Source of the DNA: an uncultured Lachnospiraceae bacterium
GTDB taxonomy: Bacteria; Bacillota; Clostridia; Lachnospirales; Lachnospiraceae
Length of the DNA: 57,942 bases
Assembly (NCBI GenBank): GCA_947575805.1
Contig: CANPOY010000016.1
Location: 1-57,942 of the forward strand
Reading direction: 5' to 3'
Below are positions 51,611 through 57,942 of this stretch, piece after piece. A model generated the notes under the pieces. The model was not told where the DNA came from. It searched no databases and saw nothing but the letters and a program-made list of their open reading frames with translations. Every line of letters starts with the position of its first letter. The first letter of the stretch is position 1. The position numbers were made by a program, and so were the translations under genes.

Positions 51611-52279
51611 ATGACATACAAGGTTGCAATTGACGGCCCCGCAGGCGCGGGGAAGAGTACCATCGCAAAGGCGGTAGCAAAGAAACTGAATCTGATTTAT
51701 GTGGATACCGGTATGATGTACCGTGCTCTGGCGCTTTATGTCCTGAGGCAGAAAATTGATTTGCAGGATCGGGAGAAAATTGCGGAAGCCTGTGAAAAGG
51801 CGGATGTTACCATACGCTACGAGGACGACGTGCAGGTGGTGATCCTGAACGGAGAGAACGTGAGTCCCCGGCTGCGTACCGAGGAGGTGGGAACCGCGGC
51901 GTCGGTCATCAGTCCCATCCCGGAAGTCCGCAGGAAACTGGTAGATCTGCAGCGCAGGCTGGCGGCAGAAAGCAATTGTATTATGGACGGGCGTGATATT
52001 GGCACCTGTGTGCTGCCGGATGCACAAATAAAAATTTATCTCACCGCCAGCAGTGAAGTGAGGGCAAAACGCCGCTATGACGAACTGGCGGCAAAGGGGG
52101 AGGCCTGTGACCTGAATAAAATCCGCGAGGATATTGAGGAGCGGGATTACCGTGACATGCACAGGGAGACATCACCCTTAAAACAGGCGGAGGATGCGGT
52201 GGCGGTGGATACTTCGGACATGACGAAAGAAGAGGTTGTGGAAAGGATTATCGCCCTCTGCAGCCGGGGAGCATCATAA
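51611..52279 (+). CDS. cmk: Cytidylate kinase
   Basis: A 222-residue enzyme with P-loop GPAGAGKST (about 9-17), YVDTGMMYRALAL, the CMP-binding MDGRDIGTCVLPDA region and the RRYDELAAKG lid. It phosphorylates CMP/dCMP. ATG 51611 follows the GAGAGG/AAGG region; two copies of a repeated hairpin element lie just upstream (51533-51602). It overlaps no other gene and lies 19 bases before ispH, in the classical cmk-ispH-rpsA order. Confidence 0.96.
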   Translation: MTYKVAIDGPAGAGKSTIAKAVAKKLNLIYVDTGMMYRALALYVLRQKIDLQDREKIAEACEKADVTIRYEDDVQVVILNGENVSPRLRTEEVGTAASVISPIPEVRRKLVDLQRRLAAESNCIMDGRDIGTCVLPDAQIKIYLTASSEVRAKRRYDELAAKGEACDLNKIREDIEERDYRDMHRETSPLKQAEDAVAVDTSDMTKEEVVERIIALCSRGAS

Positions 52280-52298
52280 TTGGGAACGGAGAAAGTAT

Positions 52299-53183
52299 AT
52301 GGAGGTCAGGATTGACGAGTGCACCGGATTCTGCTTTGGTGTGAAACGAGCGGTGGAAACGGTGTATGAACAGATAAAAAGCGGGAAAACTATATATACC
52401 TACGGCCCTATTGTCCACAATGAGGAAGTGATCCGGGAGCTGGAGGAGCTGGGAGTCCGGGTGCTGGAGGACGTGCAGGCGCTGGAAGCGCTTCCCGCCG
52501 GGAAGAACTGTTCCGAGGGAGAACCCGGAGATTCGGCAATGGTGATTATCTGTGCCCACGGTGTATCGAAGCGGATCTATGAAATCCTGGAGGAAAAGGG
52601 TTTGGAATATGTGGATGCCACCTGTCCCTTTGTCAAACGTATTCACGGAATCGTGGAGAAGGAAAGCGGAGAGGGAAAATATATTGTTATTGTGGGCGAT
52701 CCGAACCATCCGGAGGTGAAGGGTACTTTGGGCTGGTGCCGGGGGGATGCCGCTGTGCTGGAAACCGCTGAAGAAGCGGAAAAATTTGTTCCGCCGGAGG
52801 GGAAAAAAATTTGCGTTGTCTCGCAAACGACATTTAACTACAATAAATTTCATTATATAGTTGAAATTTTTGAAAAAAAAGGTTACAATAGTAGTGTTGT
52901 GAATACTATATGTAGCGCGACAGAGGAGCGTCAGCGGTCTGCCAGGGCTCTTGCAGGTGAGGCTGACGTGATGATCGTAATAGGAGGGAAGCACAGCTCC
53001 AATACAAAAAAGCTGTATGAAATCTGCAGCGGGGAATGTGCGAATACCTATTTTATACAGACACTGGATGACTTGCATTTAGAACTGCCTAAATCTGTCC
53101 GACTGGTGGGTATTACAGCGGGGGCTTCCACCCCAAATAAATTAATCGAGGAGGTTCAAAATTATGTCAGAATTAACTTTTGA
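52299..53183 (+). CDS. ispH: 4-hydroxy-3-methylbut-2-enyl diphosphate reductase
   Basis: A 294-residue enzyme of the MEP isoprenoid pathway. The three [4Fe-4S] cysteines are visible: Cys 12 in FCFGVKRA, in VDATCPFV, and in NTICSATEERQ. It makes IPP and DMAPP. The start at 52299 has a modest site (GGAGAAAG). Its end overlaps rpsA by 20 bases, so the two are translationally coupled; in some clostridia the two proteins are fused. Confidence 0.97.
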   Translation: MEVRIDECTGFCFGVKRAVETVYEQIKSGKTIYTYGPIVHNEEVIRELEELGVRVLEDVQALEALPAGKNCSEGEPGDSAMVIICAHGVSKRIYEILEEKGLEYVDATCPFVKRIHGIVEKESGEGKYIVIVGDPNHPEVKGTLGWCRGDAAVLETAEEAEKFVPPEGKKICVVSQTTFNYNKFHYIVEIFEKKGYNSSVVNTICSATEERQRSARALAGEADVMIVIGGKHSSNTKKLYEICSGECANTYFIQTLDDLHLELPKSVRLVGITAGASTPNKLIEEVQNYVRINF

Positions 53184-54306
53184 ACAAATGTTGGAAGATT
53201 CAATTAAGACAATACATTCAGGAGAGGTAGTCGAGGGCACGGTCATCGATGTCAAAGCAGATGAGATCGTTTTGAATATCGGTTATAAGTCTGACGGTAT
53301 TCTTACGAAAAACGAATATACCAACGATTCGAGCATTGACCTGACAACAGTGGTAAAGCCCGGCGACACCATGGAGGTCAAGGTACTGAAGGTAAACGAC
53401 GGCGAGGGCCAGGTGGTTTTGACGTACAAGAGGCTCGCTGCAGACAGAGGGAATAAGAGAATCGAAGAGGCATATAATAGCAGGGAGGTGCTGAAGGCAA
53501 CCGTGACACAGGTGCTGGAGGGCGGCTTGAGCGTTGTTGTGGATGAGGTAAGAATCTTTATTCCCGCAAGCCTTGTCTCTGACACCTATGAGAGAGACCT
53601 GTCAAAGTATGCGGGACAGGAGATTGAGTTTGTGATCAGTGAGTACAACCCCAAGAGGAGGAGATATATCGGTGATCGCAGGCAGCTTGTAGCAGCACAG
53701 AAGGCAGAGCTTCAGAAGGCTTTGTTTGAAAGAATCCATGAGGGTGACGTCGTGGACGGAATCGTGAAGAATGTTACCGATTTCGGCGCATTCGTTGATT
53801 TGGGAGGAGCTGACGGCCTGCTTCATATTTCTGAAATGTCATGGGGACGGGTGGAGCACCCCAAGAAGGTGTTCAAGGTCGGCGAGCAGCTTAAGGTGCT
53901 GATCAAGGAGATCAACGGCAGCAAGATTGCTCTTTCCCTGAAATTTGATGATGCAAATCCCTGGAGGGATGCGGCTCAGAAGTATGCAATCGGAAACATT
54001 GTCACCGGTAAGGTGGCGAGAATGACGGACTTTGGTGCGTTTGTTGAGCTGGAGCCCGGCGTGGATGCACTGCTTCATGTGTCTCAGATTTCCAAGGAGC
54101 ATGTGGAGAAGCCCTCTGATGTGCTGAGCGTCGGTGAAGAAGTAACGGCGAAGGTGGTTGATTTCAACGAAGAGGAAAGAAAGATTTCCCTGAGCGTTAA
54201 GGCTATGCTTGCACCTGAATCGGGGCGTGACGCAGAGGATTCCGACGCGGATGTGGTGTCTGTGGATATTGACGCAGTGATCGCGGCGCAGGATCAGGAA
54301 GATTAA
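53164..54306 (+). CDS. rpsA: S1-domain RNA-binding protein (ribosomal protein S1-like)
   Basis: A 380-residue protein with four S1 domains at about 17-85 (SGEVVEGTVIDVKADEIVLN), 103-167, 190-258 (GDVVDGIVKNVTDFGAFVDL) and 275-343. It is shorter than the six-domain E. coli S1, as is usual in Firmicutes. The C-terminus is acidic. GAGGAGG precedes the ATG inside the end of ispH. It probably aids mRNA binding at the 30S subunit. It is followed by cheR at 21 bases. Confidence 0.93.
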   Translation: MSELTFEQMLEDSIKTIHSGEVVEGTVIDVKADEIVLNIGYKSDGILTKNEYTNDSSIDLTTVVKPGDTMEVKVLKVNDGEGQVVLTYKRLAADRGNKRIEEAYNSREVLKATVTQVLEGGLSVVVDEVRIFIPASLVSDTYERDLSKYAGQEIEFVISEYNPKRRRYIGDRRQLVAAQKAELQKALFERIHEGDVVDGIVKNVTDFGAFVDLGGADGLLHISEMSWGRVEHPKKVFKVGEQLKVLIKEINGSKIALSLKFDDANPWRDAAQKYAIGNIVTGKVARMTDFGAFVELEPGVDALLHVSQISKEHVEKPSDVLSVGEEVTAKVVDFNEEERKISLSVKAMLAPESGRDAEDSDADVVSVDIDAVIAAQDQED

Positions 54307-54327
54307 TTAAACAGGGTGGTGTGTGCC

Positions 54328-55107
54328 ATGACATATGATTACGAGTATTTTAAAAAGGAAGTGCTGGCGCTGACCGCGATCGACTTGAACTGTTATAAGG
54401 AAAAGCAGATGAAGCGCCGGATAGATACTTTGATCGCCAAGCACAGAATTGACGGTTATGACAAGTATGTTCACGGACTGAAAACAGACAAGGATCTGTT
54501 TGAGGAGTTTGTCAGCTACATCACCATTAATGTTTCTGAGTTTTATCGGAATCCGGAGCAGTGGAAGCTGATGGATGGACAGGTGATTCCCGAGCTGATC
54601 AAAAAGTTCGGTAAAAGCCTGAAAGTATGGAGCGCTGCATGCTCCACCGGAGATGAGCCTTATTCTCTGGTGATGGCGCTGTCAAAGCATGTGCCGCTGT
54701 TAAGTATTCGTATCTTTGCCACGGATTTGGATAAGCAGATCATTGCCAAGGCGAAAATGGGGCTGTATAACAGTAAAAGCATCCAGGCCGTACCGGATGA
54801 TATGAAAAAGAAGTATTTCACTCAGGTAGGTCCTTCCTTTAAAGTGGCTGATGAGATCAAGGCACGGGTGGAATTCAAGGAGCAAAACCTGTTAAAGGAT
54901 ACCTATCCCACAGGCTGCCACATGATTGTGTGCCGCAATGTGCTGATTTACTTCACGGAGGAAGCAAAAGACGAGGTCTTCCGCAAGTTTTTCAGGTCTC
55001 TTGCGCCCGGAGGAGTGCTTTTTATCGGCAGTACCGAACAGATCGTCAATTACAAGGAAATAGGCTTTGAGCGGAAGAATTCCTTCTTCTATCAAAAGCC
55101 TGAGTAA
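54328..55107 (+). CDS. cheR: CheR-family protein-glutamate methyltransferase
   Basis: A 259-residue protein: an N-terminal helical domain (about 1-70, KQMKRRIDTLIAKHRIDGYD) and an S-adenosylmethionine-binding domain with VWSAACSTGDEPYSLVM (about 95-111), FATDLDKQIIAKAK and IVCRNVLIYFTEEAKDE. It methylates glutamates on chemoreceptors; the soluble receptor at 3486 would be a candidate substrate. ATG 54328 is given; GTG 54316 is possible. It is in the rpsA transcript direction and is not part of a chemotaxis operon here. A convergent terminator follows. Confidence 0.93.
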   Translation: MTYDYEYFKKEVLALTAIDLNCYKEKQMKRRIDTLIAKHRIDGYDKYVHGLKTDKDLFEEFVSYITINVSEFYRNPEQWKLMDGQVIPELIKKFGKSLKVWSAACSTGDEPYSLVMALSKHVPLLSIRIFATDLDKQIIAKAKMGLYNSKSIQAVPDDMKKKYFTQVGPSFKVADEIKARVEFKEQNLLKDTYPTGCHMIVCRNVLIYFTEEAKDEVFRKFFRSLAPGGVLFIGSTEQIVNYKEIGFERKNSFFYQKPE

Positions 55108-55120
55108 TACATAAAAATAC

Positions 55121-55161
55121 ATCAAAAATGCCCCTTCCATTTGTGCGCTGGAAGGGGCATT
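55121..55161. terminator. Bidirectional terminator between cheR and the YprB-like gene
   Basis: AATGCCCCTTCCA (55127-55139) pairs perfectly with TGGAAGGGGCATT (55149-55161). The A-run at 55124-55128 is a U-run on the minus strand; the plus-strand tail is poorer. Confidence 0.85.
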
Positions 55162-55207
55162 ATATTCTGGGTAAGAGCACTAAAATGCTGATCAAATCAG
55201 TGTTTCT

Positions 55208-56311
55208 TTAGTAGGTGGCGGCCATCATGGTGAGTACATGGCCGGCATATTCGGAAAAGGCCTGGCGATTCTTTTTCATGTCATCGGTGAGCTCGAAGAA
55301 CAGCTCACGGCTCTTGTAGTCCCGTTTGAAGAACGGTTCGAATATGACATCCCATTGGGGCAGATAGCTGGCATATTTCCTGGTGTAGCAGTTGGCAGCC
55401 GAAGCGGGATAACGGTGCTCCTTGTCCACGAAGCCGGCCACAGATTTGTGGAGGGCAACATCCTCGTCGGGGAGATAGTAGTAGTCCTTATAGTTGGAAT
55501 AAAAGTATTTCAGCTCCTCCTCGTAAATGGGGATTTTCAGAGTGGCCTCGGCCCCCTTTCCCCGGAAATAGCAGTTGCCTGCGGAGGCAAATACCGCCTT
55601 GGGAAGAGGCGTGTCCGGTACAACGGTGATTACCAGCTCCTTGCGGGAGTTGCCGTTTAAATCCTTGTAATAGTTGGCCTGAACCTTTTTGGCTTTTATG
55701 GGCTGGTTGAACAGATCATAATAAGCCAGCATGGGCAGAACTTCCAGCATCCCCCTGAGGTCGCAGGCATTGTGCAGGAAGAGGGCGTTTTCGGAAAATT
55801 CGTTGGGATTATTTACATAATCGTGGTAAAGGCCGATCAGCTCACCACCGGTAAAGACATCCCTGCGCTCCTTACCCAGAAACTGCTCCAGGGTTTTTTG
55901 CTTGCAGTTGGGAAGCTTCAGGAAAAATTTATACGGCGAGATCCGCCGGTACAGGTCAATGCCCTGAAACTGGTCAAAACTGTAATTCAGAGAAAGCTGT
56001 TCGCATTTCTGTGTGATGAAAGGCAGGTCGAAATTGTTGCCGTTAAAATGGATCAGATAGCGGTACAGCCTGGCAAATTCAAAAAAAGCCGTCAGAATAT
56101 CAGCCTCCTGATCTGCATTTTCGGCCAGCCACTGAGTGGTACGCCATTTCCCGGCGAGATAATATGCGCAGCCGATCAGGTACAGATTGGAGGAACGGGC
56201 CGTAAAACCGGTGGTTTCAATATCAAAAAAGAGAATACGCTCAAGAGGCGCAAGCCTTTCAAGCGGGTAGGAAATAGAAAAATTTTCCAAGGTTTCCTCG
56301 CAAATTCTCAT
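55208..56311 (-). CDS. YprB-like ribonuclease H-fold exonuclease
   Basis: A 367-residue protein with a DEDD-type exonuclease domain (residues about 25-195): FDIETTGF (Asp 30, Glu 32), YLIHFNGNNFDLPFITQKC and HNACDLRGMLEVL carry the metal-binding acidic residues. The C-terminal half (about 200-367) is TPR/helix-like with no clear family. It matches the RNase H-like/YprB group of Firmicutes. AGGAGG (minus strand) precedes the ATG at 56311. It is convergent with cheR and divergent from rnfC. Substrate not known. Confidence 0.85.
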   Translation of the reverse strand: MRICEETLENFSISYPLERLAPLERILFFDIETTGFTARSSNLYLIGCAYYLAGKWRTTQWLAENADQEADILTAFFEFARLYRYLIHFNGNNFDLPFITQKCEQLSLNYSFDQFQGIDLYRRISPYKFFLKLPNCKQKTLEQFLGKERRDVFTGGELIGLYHDYVNNPNEFSENALFLHNACDLRGMLEVLPMLAYYDLFNQPIKAKKVQANYYKDLNGNSRKELVITVVPDTPLPKAVFASAGNCYFRGKGAEATLKIPIYEEELKYFYSNYKDYYYLPDEDVALHKSVAGFVDKEHRYPASAANCYTRKYASYLPQWDVIFEPFFKRDYKSRELFFELTDDMKKNRQAFSEYAGHVLTMMAATY

Positions 56312-56349
56312 GGTAAACCTCCTGTTGTTGTGTAATAAAGCAGGATCCT

Positions 56350-56455
56350 AAACTCGCAAACCCGCGCTGACGCGCTTAAAGTTTGACTTGCGGAACGTTT
56401 GTCCAGCCAGGTTGTAAACTCGCAAACCCGTGCTGACGCGCTTAAAGTTTGACTT
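56350..56455 (+). repeat. Two direct copies of a 40-base repeat
   Basis: Bases 56350-56389 and 56416-56455 differ at one position (C to T after AAACTCGCAAACCCG). They are separated by 26 bases, so the period is 66. Confidence 0.85.
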
Positions 56456-56527
56456 CGTCAAACGTTTGCTCGTTAATGGTGCAGAAAAAACAAATGCCGC
56501 TTCGCGTCGCTTGTTTTTTCTTTGCAC
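56448..56527. other. Paired hairpins after the repeat
   Basis: GTTTGAC (56448-56454), TTC, GTCAAAC (56458-56464) is a perfect hairpin overlapping the repeat end. A longer hairpin, GTGCA+GAAAAAACAA (56479-56493) with TTGTTTTTTC+TGCAC (56511-56520, 56523-56527), has a two-T bulge. It is terminator-like, although the flanking genes diverge. Confidence 0.65.
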
Positions 56528-56599
56528 CTATTATATCATAAATTTTAATTTTACAGTAGTATTTTATAGAAAAAAATAGTATATTTAATGGAGGTGGTT

Positions 56600-56625
56600 C
56601 TGCAAAATTCGACAGGGATTTGCAG
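56600..56625 (+). other. Leader hairpin upstream of rnfC
   Basis: CTGCAAA (56600-56606) pairs with TTTGCAG (56619-56625) around a 12-base loop, about 35 bases before the start codon. I do not recognise a riboswitch class. Confidence 0.45.
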
Positions 56626-56660
56626 ACGACAGTATTAATGGCGAAAGGACGTAGAAAGGT

Positions 56661-57942
56661 ATGGCAAAGTTGACATTTACGGGCGGCATACATCCATACG
56701 ACGGTAAGGATCTGTCCAAGGAAAAACCGATTCAGGACTTACTTCCGGGGAATGAGCTTGTATATCCGCTCTCTCAGCACATCGGGGCTCCGGCAAAGGC
56801 AATCGTCGGCAAGGGCGACAGGGTGCTTGCCGGGCAGAAAATAGCGGACAGCGGAGGATTTGTCTCCGCACCGATCTATGCCTCCGTTTCGGGTACGGTT
56901 AAGGCTGTGGAGCCGAGGCGGGTTGTGACCGGGGACATGGTCATGAGTATTGTGTTGGAAAATGACGGTTTGTATGAGGATGTAGGCTTTTATCCTCCCG
57001 CCCCGCTGGAGAAGCTGAGCAGGGAGGAGATTATCGACATTATCCGCGAGGCGGGCATCGTCGGCATGGGAGGGGCAGGTTTTCCCACCCATGTGAAGCT
57101 GTCGCCGAAGGAGCCGGAAAAAATAGAGTATGTGATTGCAAACTGTGCGGAGTGTGAGCCTTATCTGACCTCGGACTACCGGCGGATGCTGGAAGACCCG
57201 GAGAAGCTGGTGGTGGGTCTGCAGATTCTGATGCGGCTGTTTGAAAATGCCCGTGGCAAATATGCCCATGGAATTATTGCCGTGGAGGATAATAAGCCGG
57301 ACTGTATTTCTCTGTTGCGGCAGATGACAAAGGACATTCCCGAAATCAGCGTCAAGGCTTTAAAGACCAAGTATCCCCAGGGCGGCGAGCGGCAGCTGAT
57401 CTATGCCACAACGGGAAGAAAGATTAATTCCACCATGCTTCCCGCAGATGTGGGCTGTGTGGTAAACAATGTGGATACCATTGTGGCAGTGTACCGTGCC
57501 GTTATAGAGGGAAGACCGCTGATGGAGAGAATCGTCACCGTCACCGGGGATGCCGTGGCAAATCCCGGAAATTTCAGGGTGAAGATCGGTACCAGTTATC
57601 AGGAGATACTGGATGCGGCGGGAGGATTCCGCACCAGGCCGGAAAAGATTATTTGCGGCGGCCCTATGATGGGCTTTGGCATGTTTGATCTGAATGTACC
57701 GTCTACCAAAACTTCGACGGCGCTTCTGGGGCTGTCGAAGGACGATGTATCGGCTATGGAGCCGGGTCCCTGCATCAATTGCGGGCGGTGTGTGGATGTA
57801 TGCCCCGGCAGGGTCATTCCCAGCAGGCTGGCGGATTATGCGGAGCATTTTGACGAGGAGGCATTCCTGGCAAACCATGGTATGGAATGCTGCGAGTGCG
57901 GCTGCTGCAGCTTTATCTGTCCTGCAAAGAGGCCGCTGACCC
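56661..57942 (+). CDS. rnfC: Electron transport complex subunit RnfC, 3'-truncated by window edge
   Basis: The first 427 residues are visible. The N-terminal domain starts KLTFTGGIHPYDGKDLSKE, a barrel-sandwich segment reads SAPIYASVSGTVKAVEPRR, the NADH/FMN-binding region reads GIVGMGGAGFPTHVKLSP, and the SLBB segment lies near 300-330. The two ferredoxin-like [4Fe-4S] motifs appear as CINCGRCVDVCPGR and, near the edge, CCECGCCSFICPA. Rnf couples ferredoxin oxidation with NAD reduction to ion pumping. AGAAAGG precedes the ATG. The remaining rnf genes should follow beyond the window. Confidence 0.95.
   Translation, partial: MAKLTFTGGIHPYDGKDLSKEKPIQDLLPGNELVYPLSQHIGAPAKAIVGKGDRVLAGQKIADSGGFVSAPIYASVSGTVKAVEPRRVVTGDMVMSIVLENDGLYEDVGFYPPAPLEKLSREEIIDIIREAGIVGMGGAGFPTHVKLSPKEPEKIEYVIANCAECEPYLTSDYRRMLEDPEKLVVGLQILMRLFENARGKYAHGIIAVEDNKPDCISLLRQMTKDIPEISVKALKTKYPQGGERQLIYATTGRKINSTMLPADVGCVVNNVDTIVAVYRAVIEGRPLMERIVTVTGDAVANPGNFRVKIGTSYQEILDAAGGFRTRPEKIICGGPMMGFGMFDLNVPSTKTSTALLGLSKDDVSAMEPGPCINCGRCVDVCPGRVIPSRLADYAEHFDEEAFLANHGMECCECGCCSFICPAKRPLT

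Larger units (their letters stand above)
56312..56660. other. Intergenic region with repeats between YprB-like gene and rnfC
   Basis: About 350 bases without a gene. It holds two copies of a 40-base repeat (56350-56389, 56416-56455), a short perfect hairpin (56448-56464), a long AT-rich hairpin (56479-56527), an A/T-rich stretch (56528-56590) likely to carry the rnfC promoter but without a clear -10/-35 pair, and a leader hairpin (56600-56625). Confidence 0.6.

Noticed and set aside
56350..56455. CRISPR array
   Set aside because: Only two repeats with one spacer and no cas genes nearby; better read as a dispersed repeat.

Overview
The window looks like a chromosomal segment of a Clostridia bacterium, most likely Lachnospiraceae. 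The reasons are the era-yqzL-recO order, the cmk-ispH-rpsA cluster, an Rnf complex, a double acyl-CoA dehydratase activase, a Na+-pumping biotin decarboxylase, two sporulation-type D,D-carboxypeptidases, and strong AGGAGG ribosome-binding sites. Apart from the first ~650 bases it reads as ordinary, moderately GC-rich, densely packed core genome, mostly on the + strand. No tRNA, rRNA, CRISPR array, transposase or recognisable riboswitch was found.

Layout. (1) 1-762 is the AT-rich edge of an accessory region: the 3' part of an RloB-type defence gene, then a fragment matching the extreme C-terminus of sporulation sigma-K with its own terminator. This suggests a mobile element inserted in a sigK-like gene. 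(2) 838-5416 holds two XRE regulators with helical-repeat tails, a cytosolic chemoreceptor fused to a YcgR/PilZ module, and a small coiled-coil protein. (3) 5508-9743 (-) is a giant 2-hydroxyacyl-CoA dehydratase activase. (4) 10015-18108 holds a rhomboid-like membrane protein with a zinc ribbon, a sigma-70-like protein that ends before region 4 and its overlapping partner, an M16C metalloprotease, a DUF6323/DUF6179-like pair, and an XRE membrane regulator. (5) 18270-30218 is housekeeping: era, yqzL-like, recO, a lipoprotein, glyS, a degenerate-J/TPR protein paired with an Hsp70, alaS and rpsU. (6) 30322-35328 holds two D-Ala-D-Ala carboxypeptidases, a metallophosphoesterase and scpAB. (7) 35497-40860 is a five-gene biotin-dependent Na+ pump operon with two different carboxyltransferases. 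(8) 41043-48559 is a seven-gene envelope operon: transglutaminase-like membrane protein, Asp/Glu-type racemase, DltA-like ligase, carrier protein, MBOAT, SGNH-like enzyme and lipoprotein. (9) 48703-57942 holds a TetR regulator with a visible operator, an RpiR regulator, a BaiN-like flavoprotein, cmk, ispH, rpsA-like, cheR, a YprB-like nuclease (-), and the start of rnfC, which runs off the window.

How the genes work together. The operon at 35497-40860 carries counterparts of all three transcarboxylase subunits plus OadB/OadG-type membrane subunits, so it could couple carboxyl transfer between an acyl-CoA and pyruvate/oxaloacetate to Na+ export. The 1411-aa activase and the Rnf complex fit the same anaerobic, ion-gradient-based energy metabolism. 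The operon at 41043-48559 has the full logic of D-alanylation (activate, load on a carrier, export by MBOAT, transfer outside). It also carries an Asp/Glu-type racemase and an extracellular transglutaminase-like protein, and its ligase lacks the cysteine expected in DltA. It is my best candidate for an uncharacterised system, possibly attaching an amino acid other than D-Ala to the envelope.

A recurrent non-coding signal, a short GC hairpin followed by GGAATGAGAGG that supplies the ribosome-binding site, occurs four times upstream of three genes (scpB, a carboxypeptidase, cmk). All functional calls come from reading the sequence and recalling families; no database search was run.
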